The notes below the pieces were generated by a model that saw only the letters and a list, made by a program, of their open reading frames with translations, ran no database searches and was not told the origin of the DNA. Shown here one piece after another: positions 23,150 through 39,797 of a stretch of 64,000 bases of DNA. This stretch comes from Blastocystis hominis. Its lineage: Eukaryota > Sar > Bigyra > Opalinata > Blastocystidae. The translations under genes and the position numbers were made by a program. The stretch covers positions 393,066 through 457,065 of the forward strand of contig NW_013171827.1 in the NCBI RefSeq assembly GCF_000151665.1, given 5' to 3'. Every line of letters starts with the position of its first letter. Positions within the stretch are counted from its first letter, which is position 1.

Positions 23150-23357
23150 ATATTGATCGTTTTTAGATATTCCAAATCTTCAATATGTCAAGCTACCTTA
23201 CGCTTACCAGAGAGTTTGGTCGAAATCAATATCGAGTATTGTGTTGATTGATTTGATTTCATTCATAGATGTTTCTTCCATTCTAGCTGATCATGTTCAT
23301 ATCACAATGGATACAGCTGTGTCACCAAAGCAAGCACCGTTATCTATCATATGGTAA
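23150..23357 (+). pseudogene. 3' fragment of a MORN/LRR family gene
   Basis: Contains the last two exons of the family: TAG then ATTCCAAATCTTCAATATGTCAA, the block GTCGAAATCAATATCGAGTA, an intron-like stretch ending CATAG, and GATGTTTCTTCCATTCTAGC. These match 8228-8350 and 60790-60940 in order. Everything 5' is replaced by the Polinton, so the element (or a deletion) removed the gene body. Confidence 0.8.
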
Positions 23358-29328
<5,971 letters not shown>

Positions 29329-29354
29329 TAATGTAACTATGTTAATCACTGTCG

Positions 29355-29362
29355 TGTTTGTT
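29355..29362 (+). terminator. TGTTTGTT 3'-end motif (PFO)
   Basis: Exact TGTTTGTT 26 nt after the PFO stop codon. In Blastocystis this octamer lies just downstream of the polyadenylation site. Confidence 0.75.
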
Positions 29363-29403
29363 GTTCTCAAAGAGCCAAGTAAACGACCTAGGAACTACGA
29401 CTC

Positions 29404-30492
29404 TCATTCTTCGGGCTCTCTCTGCTTTCGAGCCACGGTTTCCTTCTTCTCCTTCTCCTTCCTCAGAATCTTCAGCGCCTTTATCTTGCGGACCTGCATC
29501 TTGTCCACCTCCTGCTTGGTCATATGCAGCCGTCCAATCTTCTCGCCGAACACATTCTGCGTCACGTTCTTCACCTTGGGAGGCTTGGTCACCTTCGGCT
29601 GGATCAGCGAGAGCTTCTTCAGCTCCGTCGTGTTCTCGTGCACGCGTCGGATCTCAAAGTCGATCGACGGACCCATCAGCTCGAGATCCACGCGCGGAAT
29701 CACGCCGCCCACTCGCTTCAACTCGGTCGCTACCCGTGAATTCGCGCTTTCTCACCCACAATACACGCGGAACAGCACCACAGGCTTCTCTTGCGTCTCA
29801 TCGCCGATCGCCGTCACGGAAATAACGTAGCTGAGTCCTGTGAGGTTGACGGTGTCCACTTCCACGCCCCGGAAGAAGTCAAGAATCAGATTCTTCAGCA
29901 ACATATGTCGCTCCGAATATTGCCACAAATCGCTCTGGAACAGGAACATGGGCTTCTGACCGACCTGACTCTACATGGAATGCGGAGAAAAAAGAGAGAA
30001 CCTTCATTGATTTGAACGAGTCGATTGATTTGTAGTCCAGCACTCCCAGCTCGATCATATCGAGAATTTGATAGTTAAAAAAGCGTCCCATGACGAGGTT
30101 GTTCGGACGTTTCTTCGAGTGGCTGGCAACCATAAACAAACTGCAGTCGTTCTTCTTTGATAAAAATTCGAGCGAATCCACTGCATCAAACGGACGAATA
30201 TCGTTCTTCCTTGAAAGTGACTTAAAAAAGGGTTTCTTCAAACGAGCCTATGGAAGCTAAACGAGACAATAGAGATACATACCAAATCTTTCATTACATT
30301 GAGTGTTCGTTGGTTGGCCGTGGTTGAGCGAATGAACATAGCCGACTTGGGATTCTCGTTGATTTTCGGTTCAGCACGCTTCAAAGCACGTCGCACTACT
30401 CCTCGCTGCCTCTTTGTCTTGGGAGCGCTAGACGCGGGTTTTGTCGCCGAAGCTGTAGCAGCCTCTTTCTTTTTCCCCTTTTCAGTTGCCAT
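29404..30492 (-). CDS. RPF2: Ribosome production factor 2 (Brix domain)
   Basis: Reverse strand, ATG at 30492, TGA at 29404-29406, about 330 residues in four exons. RPF2 with RRS1 delivers the 5S RNP to pre-60S particles in the nucleolus. Evidence: a Lys/Ala-rich N terminus; MFIRS then NVMKDL; the Brix signature LEFLSKKNDCSLFMVASHSKKRPNN is recognisable across its length (as SKKND, HSKKRPNNLVMGR and ILDMIELGV); LILDFFRGVEVD; and a basic C-terminal tail. Introns, all GT...AG: about 30245-30279 (35 nt, restores KDL-ARLKKP), about 29972-30002 (31 nt, restores SMK-SQVGQKPMFLF) and about 29727-29757 (splits a Ser codon before TELKRVGG). The start Met is the one giving the family-like basic N terminus; upstream in-frame codons overlap the divergent Fe-ADH promoter. 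The gene is head-to-head with Fe-ADH, with 73 nt between start codons. Confidence 0.93.
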
Positions 30493-30565
30493 TCCACTTT
30501 GATGGAGAGAAATAACTATTTTTTGTGTGGTTAGCTCACTTTTTGCTTCCTTTGATTTATCGAAA

Positions 30566-31935
30566 ATGCTTGCTTGCATGAGAAATTTCAACTTCGCGAA
30601 TACGACACGTATTGTGTTTGGAAAAGGCCAGATCGCAAAGTTGCCGAAGTTGATTCCTTCTGGCAAAAAGATCTTGATGACCTATGGAGGCGGTAGTATT
30701 AAGCGCAACGGAGTCTACCAGCAAGTGATGACTGCTTTGCAAGGATACGATGTTACAGAGTTTGGCGGAATTGAAGCGAATCCCGATTTCGACACTGCTA
30801 TTAAGGCGGTAGACATTGTGAAGAAGATTGGTGTGGATGATTGTTTCCTGCTGGCAGTAGGCGGCGGTTCTGTTGCTGATGGAACGAAATTCATCGCTGC
30901 CGCTTCAAAGTACACCAAGACAGCGGATCCATGGGATATGGTGAAGTCTGGCGGAAAGGGCATTGAAAGCGCTGTTCCAATGGGTTGTGTTATGACTCTT
31001 CCTGCTGTTCGTGCTAGTGCCTGGCGTAATTCATAGACGGGTTCGGAGAGCAACAACGGAGCTGTGCTGTCGCGCAGAAGCTGCAACGTAAATCCTTCCC
31101 TTTTTCTTTCATGAAGGCAAAATACGCGTTCAACTCCAACCTCCTCTTCCCTCAGTTCTCCATCCTCGATCCCGAGACCACCATGTCTCTTCCAACCCGC
31201 CAGACCGCCAACGGCGTGGTCGACTCATTCGTTCACGTCTGCGAGCAATATCTCACCGTGTGTCTGAGTATTACTTCCGATTCTTTTCACGACTCTCAGA
31301 TGCTGACGTGCAGGATCGCTACGCAGAGGCTCTTCTCAACGTCCTCATCGACAATGTCCCTCTCTCTCTCTCTTTCTTCATCTTAGGGCAAGCTCGTGAT
31401 GGCCAATCCTCACTCCTACATCGCTCGCAGCAACATCATGTGGGCCGCGACGCAGGCTCTGAACAAATGGCTTTCGCAAGGCGTGATCGTGGATTGGGCG
31501 ACGCATATGATCGGCCACGAACTCACTGCCTATCTCGGAATGGACCACGCGCGCACGCTCGCTTGCATTCAGGTAGAATTGACAGGGATGTAGCACGTAG
31601 CCGCGCGTTCTGCGCTTCCAATTCGACGCGAAGATGCAGAAATTGGCGCAGATGGGAGTGCGCGTGTTCGGAATTTCGAGTAAGCGATGAGCGTTCAGGG
31701 ATCGAGAGTAGAGGGAACCGTGCCCGAGATCGCCATGCAGACGATCGAGAAGATTGAGGACTTTTACGAGAACGTGATGGGCGTGCCGACGCATATTTGC
31801 CAGTACAAAGTGGATCAGAACAAGGATTGGATTGGTGAGGTCGTGAAGAAGTTCAAGGAGAATAATGTCGTTTTAGGAGAGAATAAGAGAATTACTCCCG
31901 AGATTGTGGGACGTCTCATTGAAGATAGTTACTAA
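30566..31935 (+). CDS. Iron-containing NADPH alcohol dehydrogenase (YqhD/BDH type)
   Basis: Reduces aldehydes to alcohols, regenerating NAD(P)+ in fermentation. Matches the YqhD/butanol-dehydrogenase branch: RIVFGKGQI near the N terminus, YGGGSIK, EFGGIEANPDFDTAI, the nucleotide-binding LAVGGGSVADGTKF, then after splicing TGSESNNGAV, and the iron ligands in the order Asp (NGVVDSFVH) and His (HMIGHEL, GMDHARTLA). ATG at 30566 (an alternative at 30578 gives MRNFNF, as in relatives). Introns visible: about 31009-31036, 31090-31118, 31258-31313, a CT-rich one ending 31387, 31575-31602 (28 nt) and about 31680-31711. Stop TAA 31933-31935. Bacterial-like family, but the gene is fully integrated, with host introns and 3' signal. 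Confidence 0.93.
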
Positions 31936-31955
31936 TTCTTTCTCTTGGAGTCTTG

Positions 31956-31963
31956 TGTTTGTT
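31956..31963 (+). terminator. TGTTTGTT 3'-end motif (Fe-ADH)
   Basis: Exact octamer 21 nt after the stop codon, and only 3 nt before the next gene's ATG at 31966. Confidence 0.75.
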
Positions 31964-31965
31964 TT

Positions 31966-32362
31966 ATGAGTTCGGATAATAGCACGGTACGAATAGACTG
32001 TAGTTTTGAGAATAGATCCTTGTTATCCAGGAACTGGCGCAACTGGCGTCCAATTTGAGAGAAGTTGCATTCTTTCTCGGTCGCATCACTCATAGACGTC
32101 CGATATCATAGAGAAGTTAAATAACCGTGTGGTTGAACTCAATCAAAGTATGAGAAAGCTAGAACGTTGCTATGTATGTATATATTTATTTATAAAGTTT
32201 AAAACTCTCTGACGCTGTAGGGAGATCTGACACTTCCCTTTCAAGTTTCGGTGTATGAACATAGTGTTTGAATTTGTCCCTTCATTCACTGCACAGATTC
32301 AAAACAACGCGTCTTCCATCACGAACAAGACGGAAAGCATCCAGACGTCACCCCTTCAGTAG
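31966..32362 (+). CDS. Small coiled-coil protein in several tiny exons, unknown function
   Basis: No long ORF exists here, but splicing GT...AG introns joins a coherent protein of about 75 residues: MSSDNST; intron about 31987-32030; ELAQLASNLRE; 32-nt intron about 32066-32097; TSDIIEKLNNRVVELNQSM (heptad-like, coiled coil) to about 32173; an intron to about 32219; GDLTLPFQ; an intron to about 32296; then IQNNASSITNK and stop TAG 32360-32362. The acidic/leucine pattern suggests a helical adaptor-type subunit, but I do not recognise the family. Intron choices rest only on frame and GT/AG ends. The start lies 3 nt after the Fe-ADH 3' motif, so transcripts must overlap or nearly so. Confidence 0.45.
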
Positions 32363-32401
32363 CCAGTTTTGTAACATTTTCTTGTCCTTTTTGCTTTTTT
32401 G

Positions 32402-33234
32402 ATGGAAAACACACAGGAAACACCAACGCAGACAGATAGATATCAAAAAAAGGTACTTCTCGTTTATTTGTATAAGTTGCTAGTTTTCCGAGCTTGCTGA
32501 TAGAAAACGATTATTTCCTTACAGTAAGAATTCCCATCGAATATCATCAAGTAGAATACGACTCTGACACAGAAAATGACGGTGATGTGTCTTGGAAAGC
32601 GAGACTTAAAGAGTTTGAGCCTCATTCAGTATATCGTAACCATACATATCCTAAGTCAGGAGGTCGACTCGGGAATTGTTATTTGCTCTGGGGAGACGAG
32701 CTGAAACATGACTATTTTCCCTTTGTAGCCATTGTGGGTCCCGACTGGAAAATGCTTTTTATGACGCTGAGTCTGCCTTTGATTGTTCTTCTATGTTATG
32801 TTGGATACTCACTCACTCTGCAAGTATATGAGTTTTGGGGATTTGTCTCCGCAGTTGCTGTGTGTTTGCTAAGCGAGTTTTTCTTTTTGATGACGACAAT
32901 GAGTAATCCTGGAATTGTGTTTCGAGGCATGCGTCCTACCACTGAAGATAATCCTGTGCAATGCGGTATGCGATTTCGGTTGCTTTTAATTGATATAGAG
33001 GAGTGCCATTGCGATCGAGTCTCCTTTCGTGTCCATCATTGCTATCGTTGTAATTTATGCCACTATAAGGTGGGAAATGGAGACAGGAATGAATCGTAGT
33101 TGGATCACCATTGTATTTGGATGGGAAAGTGCATTGCTGTAAACAACCTCAGGTTTTTCTGGTTATCTCTGGTTTTCCTCTATGTCTGTGCTATATGCTG
33201 TATGGCGATTCCCTTTATAATGAGGAACTTGTAA
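32402..33234 (+). CDS. DHHC-type protein S-palmitoyltransferase
   Basis: Transfers palmitate from palmitoyl-CoA to cysteines of membrane-associated proteins. Two N-proximal membrane segments (about 32742-32810 and 32830-32895) precede a Cys-rich domain assembled by splicing: CHCDRVSFRVHHCYRCNLC, then LDHHCIWMGKCIAVNN with the catalytic DHHC cysteine, then a third membrane segment FFWLSLVFLYVCAICC. Introns: about 32964-32996 and 33068-33097. The 5' end is uncertain: ATG 32402 opens a 17-codon exon ending at a GTACTT donor, but the frame into the long exon (from about 32494) is not cleanly resolved. TAA at 33232-33234 ends the protein right after the third membrane segment; most family members have a fourth, so either it is truncated or a further splice (GTAAAA...TTTTCAG at about 33231) changes the end. 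Confidence 0.85.
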
Positions 33235-33250
33235 AATTCGGATTTATCGC

Positions 33251-33258
33251 TGTTTGTT
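33251..33258 (+). terminator. TGTTTGTT 3'-end motif (DHHC gene)
   Basis: Exact octamer 17 nt after the TAA and 20 nt before the next ATG. It also falls inside a possible alternative intron. Confidence 0.6.
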
Positions 33259-33277
33259 TTCAGTCATTAGTTCTCGT

Positions 33278-35604
33278 ATGAATGTTCGAGTGATTTTGGA
33301 GACTCTATCAAATGGAAGGTCTTCTTCTAATCAAATTAGAGAGGCCCTCGTGTCTGTTATGAGTTTACCGTATCAGGGTTCGTTTTAAATATCAAGTTTC
33401 ATAATTATGTAGAGCACGAGAAGAAGAATTATGAGGCATTAATGAGGTGCTGTAGACTCATTCTCATGAAAGATGAACTGAAATACCTTCAAATATATGT
33501 CATAGGAGCAATGACGCAACTCCTAGTTATGCGTAATAGCTTTCGTTCGATTATTATCTGAAGAAACGGCAATTCCTGAAGACTTGAACGATACTTTAGT
33601 TCCGATTGTCGTGAATATTTTGGAATCAGAGCTAAATGCAGAAGACCATACGGGAATCCTGACTTGTCTGACTTGCGTTTCCTCTCTTTGCGTTTACAGT
33701 ATTATTCTTTTTATTTTGTTTCTCTCTAGTTCACCAGTGTTCCCAGCTATGCAACAACGAGATGTTTTCTCTTCTTTCTCGTGTTACGGATCTCTACTTC
33801 GATGACCTCGTGATTATGCAGCAAGTTTCCACGATTACCATGTTTTTCGCGGGTCTGGAAGGCTGGGAATCCTCTCTCATGGACAGTGGCCTCATCCAAA
33901 AGATCACCTCGTTCACGTATTCCGTCTGCCAGGATCCAATTCCCTCGATTTCTCTGTCCAGTTCTGTGTATCCACTCGTCTCCATCACTCGCAATCTCAG
34001 TCTCTCGCGTCGAATCATCGCTCGGTTCTCACGAATAGCCTCAGGCATCGACTTCATCTTCCGCTATCACTTGCTTTCGTGCATCAAAGACGTGTACATC
34101 CATTGTCGAGGAACGAACAATCTCTCCGATCTCGTCTGTCGCATTCTCCTCCGCCTCACCGCCACGAGTCGCTTCGATTTTTTTCTTTTCTCTTAGAAGA
34201 GAACTGCGAATCGATGTTCAAAGAGGGCGGAATCGGGCTTCTCTTCGCCGTAGCGAAATCCTGCGTGGGAAACGAGGAAACCATCCGCATGTGCATGCAA
34301 GTTCTGCGCGTGATCGCGTTTATGGGAAGTAGTTTTTCTATTTGCCTCTCAATTAGGCGACGAAGTCTCGCTGCTACTCGAGCAAAACCTCTTTCTTCTC
34401 ATGGAAATGGTGTTCAAATCGCACCCACTCTCGTCGTCCGTGCTGCTTCACAGTCTTTGCTGCATGATTTACGTTCTGAAATCGCATGGTACGCTTCTCT
34501 CCTCGCCTTCATTTGCTTCAGCGATCGATTTGGATGACTTGCTGGACACCCACGTCATCCAAACCATCGCTGTGATCCTCGAGCGCCATCGCGAGCCCCG
34601 CTTGCTCCGCGTTTCCTACATTCTGCTCTACAACATTCTAATGAAGGCGAAAGAGAGTACTTTTCGTTCCTGGCGTCCATCGCAGCGGTGAATCAGCGCG
34701 TTCACAAAGAAATCATAGCCCATCAAATCATCCATCTCTCCGTTTTCGTCATTCAGTTCATCTCGATCACCTCCGAAGCGCTCGTTTCCCTTCTCAACTT
34801 CCTCATCCTCGCCTGCAAAGACAGTACTGCGCTCTCTTTTGTTTCTTCCTGACCTCCAGTCAACATCCGTCGTTTGCTTTATTCCCTCAACATCATCACC
34901 ATCATCTTCAAATTCATTCGCATCCAGAACGTTCCGCTCAACGTCCAGGAGCTCTGCATCGCGCTTCTCTCGCGTCTCGCCGCTCTGCAGCCCTGTCGCG
35001 AAGTCATCGTGGAGCAGGGCGGGATCGCGACGCTGCTTTCCTTCATTCACGACAACACAGAAGAATCGATTTGCGTGTTTTGCGGATTGTCGTGCATCGG
35101 ATATCTCACTTATCATAGTTTTTTTAGTATGGCGGAATGAATGGAAGATGTGGAGGTCTGCGAGCAGCTCCGCGAGATGGATGCGATGCGGCTGATCGTG
35201 TATTGCTGCGTGAAATATGTGGAACGGCACGATAAAGGAATCGTGATGCAGGTGCTGGGAATCATCTCCAGTATGTTCGGAGTGCTAAGCACGAGGAAAA
35301 GCCAAGGTGGAAATAACGATGGATTGGGACTGTAGAGCGGCTGGTTGTCTCATTGCTCGTGAATGATGTGATTCCGCTGCTTGACAAGCTGATGATGATT
35401 TACCTTCGAGATGAGCGGATCATTTACCAGTGTGTTTCGTCTCTGGCCGTTTTGTCGTTTACGCTGGAGGGCCGAACCTATCTGAAGAACACAGTTGATA
35501 TTATAGATCACTTGCAGCGCATCCTTGCGTTCTATGAAGATAATGATGATATCGCCAATCTAACGACGATTACTCTCACGAACCTGGGTTGTGCTGTGTC
35601 TTAG
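33278..35604 (+). CDS. Armadillo/HEAT-like repeat protein, about 10 exons
   Basis: A chain of amphipathic helices with armadillo-like signatures: LEGWESSLMDSGLIQKI, MFKEGGIGLLFAVAKSC, CREVIVEQGGIATLLSF, LQRILAFYEDNDD. Start ATG 33278 (MNVRVILETLSNG), stop TAG 35602-35604. Introns supported by frame restoration: about 33376-33412, around 33530-33570, 33685-33740 (uncertain), 34169-34197 (T-rich), 34331-34358, 34489-34521, 34658-34687, 34824-34859, about 35119-35150, and 35271-35334. ARM proteins are scaffolds in signalling, transport or cytoskeleton; nothing here identifies the partner. The exact number of repeats could not be counted. Confidence 0.65.
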
Positions 35605-35609
35605 TTCAT

Positions 35610-35617
35610 TGTTTGTT
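35610..35617 (+). terminator. TGTTTGTT 3'-end motif (ARM gene)
   Basis: Exact octamer 6 nt after the TAG stop. Confidence 0.75.
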
Positions 35618-35648
35618 TTATTCAGTACGGTCAGTTTTTTTCTGAAAC

Positions 35649-38600
35649 ATGAGCAAGACGCTGACGGTATCTTGGGGAGGAATCTTTGATGGATATGCCT
35701 CTCAAAAAGTGAAAGTCTCTGGCGATGATGAAGAGCTCGTAATTCCTTTTAATGAACCTCATGAAAGCATGTACTTGACTTGCAAATGTAAAAATAATGC
35801 ATTAAATGGCATAGGGCACATTTTTTGCAATGGAGAATGTTTGGCAGATCTTACTTTTGAGAATGATAAGCTTCAGCGGTCCTTATAAGATTTACTATAA
35901 TGGAAAAGTGACTTCTTGCGGAACTCTTCAATTAGGAAAGCGAGAAGGCGAAACAACAGAGTACTGTGATGGCGTAGTCACTTTTAAAGGGTCGTACATG
36001 AATAATCGGCGTGAAGGAGAGGCAAAGGAATTTGATATTCACGGCTTTCCAATCTATGCTGGGAAATACAAGCGAGGAGTGAGGATTACCACTGATTATT
36101 TTGTATCGTATAACGCTGTAACATACAAGTGCCATCTCTTGGATTCAACTCTGCTTCGTGGTCAATATGATCCCTACACGAGCCAGTTTCACGGCTACTG
36201 TGTCGAAGTCGATTTTAACAACAATCCAATTCAGCTTTCCTACTATCAAAACGGTGATCCTGTATGTCAGCTTCGTTTATACAATAGCGGTAACATGATG
36301 GAATTCAACCAGAACCATTCTGTTGTGTACGTTGGTTCCTATGCTAACAATCCTGGCTTGTGGTATCCTCGTGAAGGATTTGGATTTGAATTGTGTCACT
36401 CTGTTCCTGTGTATAGTGGAAACTTCCACAATGATGCTCGTGAAGGAGAAGGTCGTGCGTATTACATAAACGGCTCTCTTTTATACGATGGAATGTGGAA
36501 GAATGGGCAGATATCGGGTCAAGGAGTTTGCTATTGTGAAGATGGCTCGATTTTTGGAGAAGGAGAATGGGAAGAGAACTCGCGACAAGAAGCAGACGGA
36601 ACATTTGCTGATTTGAATCGTGCGATAAAGGAGGATCGGGATTTGAAAGACATCATGTTGCACTCCATATCGTTTTGTCTTCGTGGAGAAAAGTTGCAAT
36701 CGATGGCGGATGTTTACAAACTGGACACGATAAAGAGAGTGAAGAGTCGTGAATGTATCGAAATCGAACCCATTTTGGAGGATAGTTTGGGAGTGGGATC
36801 GAATCCGATCAGTTCCATCGAGGTGGGCATTGAGGTGCTTTATTCGTTTTTGAACGAAGAGAATTTCTGCCAAGATTCGTCCGTTGTGAACACTCTTGCC
36901 CATGAGAATCAGAACAATGGAACGCAATCGATGGCGAGCGTGGATCCAAAAACTTCCAATCGATTGTCTACGAAGAATCCTCCTCCGGAACCCCCTGCTT
37001 CCGACGCGAACAACGAGAATGAGCGCTTGTCGCTCGTGTTGTCTTCGATTGAGAGCATTCCCAAGCCTGGAGATTCTTCTTTGGTCTCCATCTCGACAAT
37101 CCGAGGACTTCTCTTCAGTAAGGACGCGAAGCCGCTCTATCCCTCGACGATTCCGGAAGTTCCGGAAAGAGACGAGCAAGTGGTGGTTCGTGTGCCGATG
37201 AAGAAGACTGCTGTCGTCGATGGCAGCCGATCGTCGGTTATTTTGCGATCGACGAAGCCAGTCCTCACCGAAGAAGGAACCCCGAAGTCGGACGAAACGC
37301 CGACGTCGAATGAATCGCCAACGTCGAATGAATCGCCAACGTCGAATGAAACGCCGAAGTTGGAGCGATCTGTTTCTTCTGCATCGCAAAAACTTGGATT
37401 GAGTGGGGTCGCTGCGACGCTGTCGACGTCTGCCTTCAGCAAGATTCCAGAAATCCGAGCCAGTACTTCCTTCCAGTTTACGGGCATCGATCAATTCCCC
37501 AAAATCGATGGAGCCTCGTTGTATGATTCCACTGCTGAATCGCAAGGCGAGCCGAATCCGATTTCCAATTCTGCTCGATCGCAAGTCGTGAATGAGCAGC
37601 TTCCTCCTCCTCCTCCTCCTCCAGTGGCGAATGAGCCGCCTCCAATGGAGCCAAAATACTCAACTCACTTCCCTCTGGTCAATGAACCGCCTCCTCCAAT
37701 GGTGAGCGAGCTGCCTCCCATCCAACCCAAGTATTCGACCCACTTCTCTGCTACAACCCAGCCTCCGAAAGTGGAAACGGGGAACTCGATTCATTCATCT
37801 ACTATAAACAAGCCTCCGAAAGTGGAAACGGGGAACCTGATTCCTCCTCCGCCTGCTGCTTTGAGACAAACGAGCACCGAAGCGATTCCTCTCTATATCC
37901 CTCCTCTTAACCAGAATCGAGATTCCACTCCTGCGTTCCCTTTCGTTTCAACCGTCAAATTGCCGAAGGAAGCAAACGACCAACCCGTGCCATTGCCTTT
38001 GCCTTTGCCTTCCCAGTACCCAACTCCATCCAATGAACCTAGTCAATCAATGCCTTCTTCTACTGTTGCTTCTGCTTCTTCTTTTTCTTCTTCTTCTTCT
38101 GCTGCTGCTACTGCTGTTCCACAAAACAAACCAATGAGCCCAATCCAGCCAAACCAAAGCGGCAGCTTGCCATTCGCCCGCTCCACTCAATCTGCGAGTC
38201 AACTCCAACAATCGAAAGGATTAACGAACTCGTTATCGAACTCATCCCTCCGCAGATCGACCTCCTCGTCCAAAAGAGGCGTCAAAGGCCAGAAAGTCGA
38301 CACAGAGCGAGATCTCATCTATACAGGAACGTTTATCGATGGCAAACTGCACGACAAGGGCGAGGTCCGAACGCTTTCCTCCAACGCCTTACTTGAACAA
38401 GGAACTTTCCGGGACGGATGTTTGGTCAATGGATCGATTTACAACCCCCACACAAACGCAATCATCAGCAGAGGAATGTACAAAGACGGAAAGCTCCACG
38501 GCCACGGCATTCTTTACTACGCTAACGGGCAGAAATACTGCGAGGGCGTTTTTTCGAACGAGAAGCCCCACGGGAAAGTGGTTTTCTATTGGGAATCGGG

Positions 38601-39615
38601 GAAGATGATGTTCAACGGGACGATCATCGACGACCAGCTCTGCGACTTGTGCAAATACTACAACGAAAACGGCGTTTTAACCAAAGAGGTGGAGTATGAG
38701 AATGGAAAAGAGCGATCGATTGCCACCTACGCGATGGGTCGCTGCACGTGCAAAGCCTTCATGCAGAACGGAAAGCGCGAAGGACCCGGCCAGGAATGGG
38801 ATCTGGCGGGGCATCTCGTGTTCAAAGGGCAGTACCACGACAATCTGCAGTATTCTGGAGTGTATTACAGCTATTCAATGCGAGGCATGGAGGTGATCGG
38901 CTACGTTCTGACCCTAAAAGAGGGAGTTCCCGATCCCACCGTGCAGATTTTTGCGACTCCCAACTTGGAAGCGATGGCGATCGACGAGTCGTGGCGCTGC
39001 GTGTACGTCGGAGGATGGAGCTGCATCAACAACAACCTCAACATGATCCAGAAGGCCGGGAACGGCGCGCTGTATCTGCCAGACGGGCGAATTCTCGATG
39101 GGCAGTGGCAGAGCGATCGGATCCCGCCGGAGACCTTCGCCACCGTCTACGCGCCCGAAGTGCCCGAGCGGTTCCCGCAGCGGAAGAAGGCGTGGTATGT
39201 CGGGAATGTGTGGCTGGACGACAGCATGTCGGTGCTGCAGCCGACGCTGTATTACCACGGCCGCGGCCGGTTTTACTTCCCGGACAAGAGCTACTTCGAG
39301 GGTCAGTGGAATCGAGGCGTGTTGGAGAGCTATTCGTGCATCTTCTGGGAGAACGGGAAGGTGAAATACCAGGGCCAGATCAAGCAGTACGACCTGAACG
39401 ATCCGAGCTGCATCCACGAATATCTCCCTGTGGGCCTCGTTCGGTATTATCCGCTGAGTCAGAACCTGATCGTGGAGGGGCAGTTCGACGACCATTACAA
39501 CTGCATCAACAACCCGATCACGCTGTACAGGCTCGATGGATCGCAGATTTGCCAGCAGAACGCGGACTACTCGATGGAGCCAGACAATTACAATGTGCGA
39601 TATGTCAATTTTTGA
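35649..39615 (+). CDS. Large MORN-repeat protein with Ser/Pro-rich linker (~1,320 aa)
   Basis: MORN repeats at both ends flank a long disordered middle. N-terminal repeats run from 35649 to about 36600 (GTLQLGKREGE, YSGNFHNDAREGEG, YDGMWKNGQISGQG). The middle (about 36700-38270) is Ser/Thr/Pro-rich with tandem SPTSNE repeats, polyproline runs and PPKVETGN repeats. C-terminal MORNs run from about 38300 to 39600 (GKLHGHGILYY, NGKREGPGQEW, YFEGQWNRG). MORN arrays bind phospholipids and organise membrane-cytoskeleton contacts. The first 79 codons (from ATG 35649) and the main 1,261-codon frame differ by one base at about 35866-35876, with no room for an intron. MORN register continues across the junction, so this looks like a single-base insertion or sequencing error. 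Otherwise intronless, which is rare here. Confidence 0.85.
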
Positions 39616-39626
39616 TGTTCATTCCC

Positions 39627-39719
39627 TGTTTGTTCCTATCATTCGTCATCGTGTTTGTTCCTTTCCTTTCCTTTCTCATCGTGTTTGTTCCTTTCCTTTC
39701 CTTTCTCATCGTGTTTGTT
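39627..39719 (+). terminator. Array of four TGTTTGTT 3'-end motifs in 30-bp tandem repeats
   Basis: Exact TGTTTGTT at 39627, 39652, 39682 and 39712. The last three lie in 30-bp units CATCGTGTTTGTTCCTTTCC plus a CTTTCCTTTCT tail; the third unit is diverged at its end. The first motif is 12 nt after the MORN stop codon. Confidence 0.85.
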
Positions 39720-39770
39720 CATATATTATCCTTCCTCATCGTGGTTCTCTCTCCCCACTCTCTTTATTCC

Positions 39771-39778
39771 AACAAACA
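39771..39778 (-). terminator. TGTTTGTT 3'-end motif (MOCOS-like gene, reverse)
   Basis: AACAAACA on the forward strand, 20 nt beyond the reverse-strand stop at 39798. The convergent MORN and MOCOS-like genes thus share a ~180-nt terminator region with motifs on both strands. Confidence 0.7.
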
Positions 39779-39797
39779 CTCCCAGCTACCACGTTCC

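Noticed and set aside
36481-37584. 367-codon reverse frame opposite the MORN gene
   Set aside because: Antisense to a continuous MORN/Ser-Pro-rich coding frame; Arg-rich shadow.
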